Source: JBDRGD01 sp043818095 (GTDB taxonomy: Bacteria; Chloroflexota; Dehalococcoidia; Dehalococcoidales; RBG-16-60-22). Taken from it: a stretch of DNA of 13,426 nt. The DNA lies in NCBI GenBank assembly GCA_043818095.1, contig JBDRGD010000080.1, positions 1 to 13,426 of the forward strand, read 5' to 3'. How positions within the stretch are numbered: the first letter of the stretch is position 1; the number at the start of each line of letters is the position of its first letter. Of this stretch, positions 1 through 5,458 are shown piece after piece. Made by a program: the position numbers and the translations under genes. A model generated the notes under the pieces. It worked only from the letters and a program-made list of their open reading frames with translations. It ran no database searches and was not told the DNA's origin.

Positions 1-291
1 GGGGGGGGCAGGCTGTCTTTCATGGCTTATGAGCAGGACGGGAGCCTGATTGTCCGGGCGAACGTCTGCCCGCCGTGCCGTTCCGTGGGTTTCTCGCTTG
101 CCGGGGACACGCTGGTGTGCGATAGCTGCGGGACGACCTTCAAAGCCAAGACGGGTGACGGGATTTCCGGTGCCTGCGTGGCTTATCCCAAGGCGGCGGC
201 GGCCTATGACATCAATAACGGCCAGGCGGTATTGAAGAGCGCCGACCTCCTGACCGCTTACCAGAATACCACCGCGCCCGGACTGCCTTAG
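1..291 (+). CDS. DUF2318-like Cys-rich protein, C-terminal part (5' end outside window)
   Basis: The reading frame is open from the first base of the window, so the gene very likely starts upstream; the ATG at 22 is probably internal. The 96 visible codons hold a CPPC pair, then 13 residues later a CDSC pair, then a lone Cys in GAC before a Pro. This order (CxxC, CxxCG, GxC near a Pro) and the preceding hydrophobic-acidic stretch match the C-terminal domain of DUF2318 proteins, often found in membrane proteins linked to metal or iron-sulfur handling. The Cys set suggests metal or cluster binding. What is N-terminal of this domain cannot be seen. The gene converges on the redox operon and is followed by a strong hairpin at 320-351. 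Family call is by motif pattern only; function is unknown. Confidence 0.65.
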   Translation, partial: GGGRLSFMAYEQDGSLIVRANVCPPCRSVGFSLAGDTLVCDSCGTTFKAKTGDGISGACVAYPKAAAAYDINNGQAVLKSADLLTAYQNTTAPGLP

Positions 292-430
292 TAGGGATTT
301 TTCTCACGATGAGATGACGGGGTGGGAGATGCCGCGCGGTATTTTCCACCCTTTGACCCGCAGAGATTCCTCCCGTGGTCTTAACAAGTTCGGGGAACCC
401 CGGGGCTCTGGCCCGCTGTTGGGGTGCGGG
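292..430. other. Noncoding gap between convergent genes
   Basis: Besides the hairpin at 320-351, the gap holds a short CGGGG-AA-CCCCG inverted repeat near 390-402 that could help end the minus-strand transcript. No T-tract follows it in either direction. Short ORFs that cross this stretch on both strands have no ribosome binding site or recognisable protein features. Confidence 0.4.
320..351 (+). terminator. 32-nt self-complementary hairpin, likely terminator of the DUF2318-like gene
   Basis: Bases 320-335 pair with 336-351 across the full length if three G-U wobbles are allowed (7th, 9th and 12th pairs). In plus-strand RNA all pairs are allowed; in minus-strand RNA the same positions become A-C mismatches, so the structure favours the plus transcript. 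Only a short TTT follows, so it is not a textbook intrinsic terminator. It lies 28 nt after the stop codon at 291. Confidence 0.45.
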
Positions 431-655
431 TTACGGGTGCGCCAGGTGGTCCCGCCGGCTGATAAGCTGGCCGATGCCGAAGACGATGCCCCCGCCGATG
501 AAGGCAAGGGTCAGGGGGGCCAGCACCAGCGAGCCGACGAAGCTGCAATTGGACAGGACGAATACGCTGAACAGTCCGAAAAGCAGGCTGAAGCCGGCCA
601 CGGCGGCCCCGGTGATGCGCAGGGTTTTGCTCCGGGAGAGGGTTTCCTTTTCCAT
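431..655 (-). CDS. Small two-helix membrane protein, last gene of redox operon
   Basis: This 74-residue protein has two hydrophobic segments (about residues 11-34 and 40-64) joined by a short loop, with a charged N-terminus and a basic-His C-terminus. A strong AGGAGG lies about 7 nt before the ATG, which supports a real gene. It starts 23 nt after the NrfD-family gene ends and is on the same strand, so it is probably the last gene of that operon. I recognise no family. The place suggests a small accessory or assembly subunit of the membrane complex, but this is inference. A single Cys (NCS, residue 37) lies between the helices. Confidence 0.7.
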   Translation of the reverse strand: MEKETLSRSKTLRITGAAVAGFSLLFGLFSVFVLSNCSFVGSLVLAPLTLAFIGGGIVFGIGQLISRRDHLAHP

Positions 656-678
656 GGTTATTACCTCCTGTTCGGGCG

Positions 679-1878
679 TTACCTGAGGCTACTGGGACGG
701 AAACGCAGCCCTTGCTGTTCCTGCGGTTTAGGCTCTTTTTCCTCGTGCCAGGGCGGTATCAGGTAGGTGATGGCGCCCAGCAGCATGAAGGGCAGAATGA
801 GCATCACCCCCGCGGTGACGAGGCCGTTAAGTCCCGTCAGGGGTGGGGTGAACGTGGTGAATCCCCTCAGGCTCTTGGAGATGAGCTGACCGCCGATAAC
901 GACATTCCAGCGCATGGCGAAGACGCCGACCAGCACCATCGCCGAGGCGGTAAAGCCCAGCGCCGTTTTCGTCTTTTCGGGCATTTTTGCCAGGGCCGTG
1001 ATGGCAAGGAGGAAGAGCGGCAGCACCGACCCCATGGCGAACTGAACGCCGAAATAGCTTACCGGTATCTGCTCGGTGATGAGCCGGGAGACTATCGCCC
1101 AGCTTTCCTCGGACTCGTACAGCATGGTGAAGACCTCCAGGCCTTCCAGGACCACGTTCACGCTGAGAAATCCGCCCAGCCAGAGGGTCAGGAAATGGAG
1201 GCAGCTGTAGTCCGGGGGCGTCTTGCGGAGGTACGAGACGATGACATAGAGCACGAGGAGCAGGGCGATGCCGGAAACAATCGCGGAAAGCAGGAAAATA
1301 ATGGGCATCAGCGGCGTTGACCACCAGGGATTGGCTTTCACCGCGCCGAAGATGAAGCCGACATACCCGTGCAGAAGGAAAGCCGCCGGGATGCCGACGA
1401 ACGCCATTATCTTTATCAGCTTCCGGTCGATGGCGGCGGCTTCTTCCGGTATCTCATGCACCCCCAGGGCCAGCGCGGAGTAAAGTGTCTTTTTCGTGCC
1501 CTCGGGCTCAGCGGCGGCATACCGGATAATGTCCGGCCGGAAGACCAGCCAGACCTCCAGCAGCAGCAGTATCAGGTAGAACATCCAGATATAGCCGAAG
1601 GCGGACATCGCCGAGGTAAGGTTCGGCGTCAGGAACATCTCGAAGGCCCTCTCCGGCCGGCCCAGGTGTACCACCAGCGGCAGGGGAGTAATCAGGAGGA
1701 AAGCCAGGGCAGTGAGCAGGGAAAAACGGGCCACCGGTTTGAACCGGGTCAGTCCGAACACGTGGTAAAGCGAAGAGACGACGAAGGCCCCCGCGACCAG
1801 CCCGGTGATATACGGGTAAATCACGATGAGCAGGTCCCACTCTATCATGCCTTCGTTCGGGTAGATATAGCCGGTCAT
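679..1878 (-). CDS. nrfD: NrfD/PsrC-family quinone-interacting membrane subunit
   Basis: A 399-residue polytopic membrane protein with about nine hydrophobic segments (roughly 14-38, 53-71, 92-112, 157-180, 189-213, 228-247, 272-296, 306-324, 350-374). The HLGRPER motif at 71-77 and the RWNVVIGGQ motif at 323-331 are typical of the NrfD (polysulfide reductase PsrC) family. Family members bind quinone in the membrane and pass electrons to or from a four-cluster ferredoxin partner, without own cofactors. The partner gene is directly upstream, only 1 nt away, so translation is probably coupled. A soluble charged tail (from about 378) ends the protein. Assignment to the family is secure; the direction of electron flow and the name nrfD in the strict nitrite-reductase sense are not. 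Confidence 0.9.
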   Translation of the reverse strand: MTGYIYPNEGMIEWDLLIVIYPYITGLVAGAFVVSSLYHVFGLTRFKPVARFSLLTALAFLLITPLPLVVHLGRPERAFEMFLTPNLTSAMSAFGYIWMFYLILLLLEVWLVFRPDIIRYAAAEPEGTKKTLYSALALGVHEIPEEAAAIDRKLIKIMAFVGIPAAFLLHGYVGFIFGAVKANPWWSTPLMPIIFLLSAIVSGIALLLVLYVIVSYLRKTPPDYSCLHFLTLWLGGFLSVNVVLEGLEVFTMLYESEESWAIVSRLITEQIPVSYFGVQFAMGSVLPLFLLAITALAKMPEKTKTALGFTASAMVLVGVFAMRWNVVIGGQLISKSLRGFTTFTPPLTGLNGLVTAGVMLILPFMLLGAITYLIPPWHEEKEPKPQEQQGLRFRPSSLR

Positions 1879-1879
1879 G

Positions 1880-2662
1880 TTAGTGCAGCCCCCTCTCGAA
1901 GCCGATGTAGTAGACCTTCGGCTCCGTTCCCAGTTCCGGTTTCAGGACGTACGTGCGCTGCTCTGCCAGTATGGTTTTCAGCGGGCTGGACGGGTCATTC
2001 AAATCGCCGAAGGTCCTCGCCCCGGCGGGACAGACCTCCACGCAGGCGGGGATAAGACCCCGGCTGATGCGGTGGTAGCACCAGGTGCACTTGTCCACGA
2101 CTTTCAAATCCGGCAGGAAGAACCGCGCGCCGTAGGGACACGCCTGGATGCAGTAGCGGCAGCCGATGCAGTGGTCCCGGTCGATAAGGACCACGCCGTC
2201 GGGGGTCTTGTGAGTCGCGCCCACCGGGCAGACGGTGACGCAGGGGGGATTATCGCACTGGTTGCAGAGCTTGGGGACGAAGAAGCTCTTCCAGACCCCG
2301 GCGGTATCGATTTCCCCGTCCTTAAAGCCGTCCCGCCCCCCTTCCGGAGAGTCCACCAGGATTTCCCCGGAATCCTTGATGACGTAGCGTTCTACCCAGG
2401 TCCGGTTGAACTCCGCCGGCCAGGGCACCTTGTTTTCCAGCTTGCAGGCGACGACGCAGCGTCCGCAGCCGATGCATTTCTCGTTATCGCAGACGAAGCC
2501 CCAGTAGTGCTTTTCCAGGCTGTTCTGGCCGTGGTCCGCCGCCAGGGCCGCTTTGCCCCCTTCAGAAGTGCCGCGCAGCAGGGAGGGGATGCTGTAGATA
2601 ATCAGTCCCCCCGCCAGGCTCCGGGCGCCGATTTTTAGAAAATCACGACGGGAAATTTCCAT
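1880..2662 (-). CDS. Tat-exported 4x[4Fe-4S] ferredoxin subunit (NrfC/PsrB/DmsB type)
   Basis: The 260-residue protein begins with a twin-arginine signal: SRRDFLK at 4-10, followed by a hydrophobic stretch to about residue 29. Four Cys groups follow: 58/63-66-69-73 (CIGCGRC plus CK), 133-136-141-145, 165-168-171-175, and 192-195-207-211 with the wide CxxC-x11-CxxxC spacing. This is the four-cluster layout of electron-transfer subunits partnered with NrfD-type proteins. It should act on the outer face of the cytoplasmic membrane, relaying electrons between the NrfD-type protein and the octahaem cytochrome encoded 8 nt upstream. The ATG is supported by GGAG near 2674-2677, inside the end of the cytochrome gene. 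One extra Cys (58) lies just before the first group. Confidence 0.92.
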   Translation of the reverse strand: MEISRRDFLKIGARSLAGGLIIYSIPSLLRGTSEGGKAALAADHGQNSLEKHYWGFVCDNEKCIGCGRCVVACKLENKVPWPAEFNRTWVERYVIKDSGEILVDSPEGGRDGFKDGEIDTAGVWKSFFVPKLCNQCDNPPCVTVCPVGATHKTPDGVVLIDRDHCIGCRYCIQACPYGARFFLPDLKVVDKCTWCYHRISRGLIPACVEVCPAGARTFGDLNDPSSPLKTILAEQRTYVLKPELGTEPKVYYIGFERGLH

Positions 2663-2670
2663 TCTTTAAC

Positions 2671-3417
2671 TTACTCCGTTTGATGGCAGTTCCGGCAGGT
2701 CTCTGTGGTGCGCCCCGCGTGGTTCGCCGGGAAGGGCTTGATGGCGCTGGTGTTATGGCACACCAGGCAGTCGCTGCGCCCTTCCAGGGTATGGGGTATC
2801 CTGGGCAGAGAAGTCTGCGTCGCTTCCGTTTTACCGTGGCAGGCAACGCAGTCGGCCCTGCCTTCCAGGGCATGCGGGACATGGGGCGGTATCGCGGCCA
2901 GGGGTTCGGTGGGATTGTGGCAGGTCTGGCAGTTTTCCCGCCCTTCCATGCTGTGGGGCAGCCGCGGGGGAATCCCCTCGCGGGGGTCATGCGGATTGTG
3001 GCAGGTAATGCAGGACGCCTGCCCGGCGTGTTCCTTCGGGACGACCTGCGGGAAGCGGGCCGGCCGCGAAATGAGCTTCTCGTGACAGGTCAGGCACAGT
3101 TCCGGGGAGGGGTCTACCTGGGGAAGTTTCACACCTGCCAGGTGATCGGCGGCGGGCCCGTGGCAATTCTCGCAGCTGACGTTGCGATGGTCCGCTTGCG
3201 CCCAGGACCCGTACTGGACCTGGTGGCAGTCAGTACAGATGGAGGTGTTGGCGTACTGCATGGGCAGGCTCGCCCACAGCTCCTCGTTGGCCTTCGTATC
3301 GGGCTGGTGGAAACCGAAGGCGAGCAGCGATTCCGGCACGGGTATCACTCTCGGGGCGATAAACAGGGCCGCCAGCAGAAGTCCCAGCACCAGCGCCGCC
3401 CTTTTCAAATGTGTCAT
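2671..3417 (-). CDS. Octahaem c-type cytochrome, membrane-anchored
   Basis: The 248-residue protein has a basic N-terminus and one hydrophobic segment (about 7-21) serving as signal or anchor, then eight CxxCH haem-c motifs at Cys 61, 82, 108, 136, 163, 190, 217 and 241. Ten further His residues outside the motifs (37, 77, 92, 130, 143, 155, 179, 182, 209, 233) could give bis-His ligation. Motifs 4 to 7 are exactly 27 residues apart, and PHxxEGR precedes motifs 5, 6 and 7, so the C-terminal half grew by tandem duplication. No CxxCK active-site motif is present, so a catalytic role like NrfA is unlikely; an electron-carrier role, like NrfB with NrfCD, fits its place before the ferredoxin and NrfD genes. 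Specific family not identified. Start is the ATG with AGGA about 11 nt upstream. Confidence 0.9.
   Translation of the reverse strand: MTHLKRAALVLGLLLAALFIAPRVIPVPESLLAFGFHQPDTKANEELWASLPMQYANTSICTDCHQVQYGSWAQADHRNVSCENCHGPAADHLAGVKLPQVDPSPELCLTCHEKLISRPARFPQVVPKEHAGQASCITCHNPHDPREGIPPRLPHSMEGRENCQTCHNPTEPLAAIPPHVPHALEGRADCVACHGKTEATQTSLPRIPHTLEGRSDCLVCHNTSAIKPFPANHAGRTTETCRNCHQTE
2752..2973 (-). repeat. 81-bp-period tandem repeat coding three haem units
   Basis: Residues 149-222 of the octahaem cytochrome consist of three related units of 27 residues. Each reads Pro-rich, then PHxxEGRxxCxxCH. At DNA level the period is 81 bp with clear divergence between copies, so it is an old duplication kept by selection on the protein. 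Confidence 0.7.
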
Positions 3418-3459
3418 CTTATGGTCTTCCTGTCTCCCTCTGCCATGACCGCTTCCGCT

Positions 3460-4215
3460 CTACCTGTCAGGCAGCAGCTTGTGCAGGCCGCTGGCGATGT
3501 CCAGCGTCACGGGGATAATGGTGCTGTTCCTTTCCCCGGCCATTTCCACCAGGGTCTGCAGATAGCGCAGTTGCAATGCTGCCGGCTGCTGGTTGATAAT
3601 CTTGGCGGCATCGGCCAGGGTTTCCGCGGCCTGGCGTTCGCCCTGGGCATGGATAATCTTGGCGCGCTTTTCCCGCTCCGCCTCCGCCTGCCGCGCCATG
3701 GCGCGCTGCATGGCTTCCGGCAGCAGGACATCCTTCACCTCAACCAGGGTCGCCCGGATGCCCCACGGGTCCTCGCTCTGCTCGTCGATAATCTGGCGCA
3801 GCCGCAGGTTTATCTCGTCGCGGTGGGCCAGCAGTTCGTCCAGCTCGGACTGCCCCAGGACGCTCCGCAGCGTGGTGAGGGCCAGCTGGATGATGGCGGC
3901 CCGGTAGTTTTCCACATTGATGATTGCTTTCACGGGGTCGAGGACGAGGTAATAGACCACGGCGTCCACGCGGACGGTCACATTGTCCCGCGTAATCACT
4001 TCCTGGGGGTCGAGCACGGTGGTGACGATGCGCAGGCTGACCTTGGTCATCCGGTCCACGAACGGGATTATCATGTTCAGGCCGGGATTCCTGACGCCTG
4101 TCAGCCGCCCGAAGCGCAGGACGACGCCGCGTTCATACTGCCGCACGATGCGGAATGCCGCGGCGATGAGTATCAGCGCGACGATGATGATGAGGGTGAG
4201 AAGCCATGCATTCAC
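3460..4215 (-). CDS. Slipin (SPFH/stomatin-family membrane protein)
   Basis: This 251-residue protein starts with a hydrophobic segment (4-20), followed by an SPFH/Band 7 domain from about 21 to 200: the VLRFGR motif, NPGLNMIIPFVD, and the long charged helix with EREKRAKIIHAQGE. These are hallmarks of bacterial slipins, which form large membrane-associated rings and are thought to organise or protect membrane protein complexes. Slipins are often next to a NfeD-type protease-like gene; none is visible here. Instead it lies 42 nt upstream of the octahaem cytochrome gene and 31 nt downstream of the lone receiver gene, all on one strand. AGGAGG at 4224-4229 is 8 nt from the ATG. A role in assembling or stabilising the redox complex is inference from context. 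Confidence 0.88.
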   Translation of the reverse strand: MNAWLLTLIIIVALILIAAAFRIVRQYERGVVLRFGRLTGVRNPGLNMIIPFVDRMTKVSLRIVTTVLDPQEVITRDNVTVRVDAVVYYLVLDPVKAIINVENYRAAIIQLALTTLRSVLGQSELDELLAHRDEINLRLRQIIDEQSEDPWGIRATLVEVKDVLLPEAMQRAMARQAEAEREKRAKIIHAQGERQAAETLADAAKIINQQPAALQLRYLQTLVEMAGERNSTIIPVTLDIASGLHKLLPDR

Positions 4216-4241
4216 TGTTGATTCCTCCTCTTACTCGATTA

Positions 4242-4254
4242 GCCGTTCAACGGC
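4242..4254. repeat. Perfect 13-bp inverted repeat at the receiver gene stop codon
   Basis: GCCGTT-C-AACGGC spans the TGA stop (4247-4249) of the receiver gene. It could form a small RNA hairpin between the receiver and slipin genes, but no T-tract follows, so termination is unlikely. It might mark an mRNA processing or stability site. Confidence 0.35.
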
Positions 4255-4642
4255 AGATTCCGATTTCACGGGCGTCGATGATTTTCTCAACCCGCTGCAG
4301 CAGGTCTTGCATGTCAAAGGGTTTCCGGATGTAATATTCCGGCTTCAGCTGGCGGAGCAGGTCCGGGTCCGGGGCTTCTCCGGAGACCATGATTACGGGG
4401 ATGTGGCACAGGGGCTCCGTCAGCCTGAGGAGACTTAAAATCCCCCACCCGTTGAAGTCTGGTAGCCTGATGTCGAGCAGAATCAAATCTATCCTGGTCG
4501 CGGAGAGTGCCTGGAAGCATTCCAGACCGCTGGCGGCGGTGATGACGCGGACGTTGGCGCCCCCCAGGTTCCGACTGAGCATCCGGGTTATTTCACGGTT
4601 GTCATCGACGACCAGTACGGCAGGGCTTTCAGCGAATGGCAT
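4247..4642 (-). CDS. Stand-alone receiver-domain response regulator (CheY-like)
   Basis: The protein is almost only a REC domain: acidic pair DD at 13-14, phospho-acceptor Asp57 in LLDIRLP, Ser87 in place of the conserved Thr, and Lys107 in RKPF. No output domain follows; the chain ends at 131. I chose the ATG at 4640-4642 because GAGG (4650-4653) lies 7 nt upstream; the ATG at 4646-4648 would be only 1 nt from it. Single-domain receivers usually act as phosphorelay intermediates or by protein-protein contact. It is the first gene after the TTTTCAT operator and is followed closely by slipin and redox genes. It may be a second target of the neighbouring kinase, which is inference. Confidence 0.85.
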   Translation of the reverse strand: MPFAESPAVLVVDDNREITRMLSRNLGGANVRVITAASGLECFQALSATRIDLILLDIRLPDFNGWGILSLLRLTEPLCHIPVIMVSGEAPDPDLLRQLKPEYYIRKPFDMQDLLQRVEKIIDAREIGICR

Positions 4643-4682
4643 GCGCATACCTCAGCATTGCTAACAGATTACGCGCTAAACC

Positions 4683-4732
4683 ATGAAAAAAACATGAAAA
4701 TCCGGCGTTAAAAAATGAAAAAAGAATGAAAA
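4683..4732 (-). promoter_or_regulatory. Four TTTTCAT boxes: putative OmpR/PhoB-type operator
   Basis: On the minus strand TTTTCAT occurs exactly at 4732-4726, 4721-4715, 4700-4694 and 4689-4683. Start-to-start distances are 11, 21 and 11 bp: two direct-repeat pairs with 4-bp spacers. Direct 7-bp repeats with 11-bp period are the classic site for dimers of OmpR/PhoB-family regulators, and such a regulator is encoded next door. The array lies about 40 bp before the start of the lone receiver gene. A weak -10 candidate TAATCT (4666-4671) follows the last box by 11 nt, as in promoters where the activator replaces the -35 element. The binding protein is inferred, not shown. Confidence 0.6.
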
Positions 4733-4733
4733 A

Positions 4734-4772
4734 CACCCCTGAGGAGCCCGGTCCGGGGGCTATTCAGGGGTG
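4734..4772 (-). terminator. Intrinsic terminator after the response regulator gene
   Basis: CACCCCTGA at 4734-4742 pairs perfectly with TCAGGGGTG at 4764-4772, and inside it AGCCC (4745-4749) pairs with GGGCT (4757-4761). Read on the minus strand the stem is followed by TTTTTCATTCTTTTTT. The stem includes the stop codon (4760-4762) of the regulator gene. It separates the two-component operon from the redox operon downstream. Confidence 0.88.
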
Positions 4773-5458
4773 ACGAAGATGTAGCCGATGCCCGGCTTGG
4801 CCTGGATGTATCTCGGGTGGTGGGGGTCGTCCTCAATTTTAGCGCGCAGGTGACGGACGTAAGCCCGCAGGTAGTCCAGCTCGTCCTGGTATTCGCTGCC
4901 CCAGACCCGGGTGAGCAGTTCCCGGTGCAGCATCACGCGCCCGGCATTGGCCACCAGCTGGGTCAGCAGCTTGTATTCGGTGGCAGTGAGCGGCACCTCA
5001 TGCCCGCTTTTGGTCACTTTGTGGCGTACGAAGTCCACGGAAATATCGGCGCAGGTAAAGGTCGGGGGTGTCCTGGCTTCCCGGGAAACGTCCGTGCGGC
5101 GCAGCACCGCTTCGATTCTCGCCAGCAGCTCCTGCACGTTGAAAGGCTTGGTCAGGTAGTCGTCCGCGCCGAGCTTCAGCCCCTTTATCTTGTCCGTGTC
5201 TTCCACTTTCGCCGTCAGGAAGATAATCGGCGTGGCGGAGAACTCCCGGATTCTCTGGCACAGCTCGAAGCCGTTCACGCCGGGCAGCATGATGTCCAGT
5301 ATTATCAGCTCCGGCGTGCTCCGGTGGAGGTGCTCGAAGGCGCCGGAGGCGTCGCCCGCCACCATGACCCGGTAGCCTTCTGATTCCAGGTTCAGCCGTA
5401 CCAGCCGTATCAGCTGGGGGTCGTCATCGACGATAAGAACGGAGCTCTTAGTCTTCAT
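4760..5458 (-). CDS. OmpR/PhoB-family DNA-binding response regulator (KdpE-like)
   Basis: Residue numbers use the ATG at 5456-5458. A receiver domain occupies 1-120: acidic DDD at 11-13, phospho-acceptor Asp55 in ILDIMLPG, Thr82, and Lys104 in TKPF. A winged-helix output domain follows (about 136-229), with LTATEYKLL, RVWG and the YLRAYVRHLRAKIE recognition helix, ending in GIGYIF. Among family members it looks most like KdpE. The frame could start earlier at a GTG (5476), but that has no ribosome binding site; the ATG has AGGAG close by and makes an 11-nt overlap with the kinase stop (TAA 5448-5450), which suggests translational coupling. It should be phosphorylated by the adjacent kinase and bind direct repeats, possibly those at 4683-4732. 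Confidence 0.92.
   Translation of the reverse strand: MKTKSSVLIVDDDPQLIRLVRLNLESEGYRVMVAGDASGAFEHLHRSTPELIILDIMLPGVNGFELCQRIREFSATPIIFLTAKVEDTDKIKGLKLGADDYLTKPFNVQELLARIEAVLRRTDVSREARTPPTFTCADISVDFVRHKVTKSGHEVPLTATEYKLLTQLVANAGRVMLHRELLTRVWGSEYQDELDYLRAYVRHLRAKIEDDPHHPRYIQAKPGIGYIFVTPE

Noticed and set aside
304..766. Overlapping short ORFs on both strands near 304-766
   Set aside because: They arise from the inverted repeat and from antisense of the small membrane protein; none has a ribosome binding site or sensible protein.
1369..2638. Plus-strand ORFs opposite the NrfD and ferredoxin genes
   Set aside because: They mirror strongly supported genes with membrane segments and Cys clusters; no ribosome binding sites or families seen.
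2680..4221. 513-codon plus-strand ORF across cytochrome and slipin genes
   Set aside because: It crosses two well-supported minus-strand genes and the gap between them; composition is low-complexity Gly/Arg/His-rich antisense translation without motifs.
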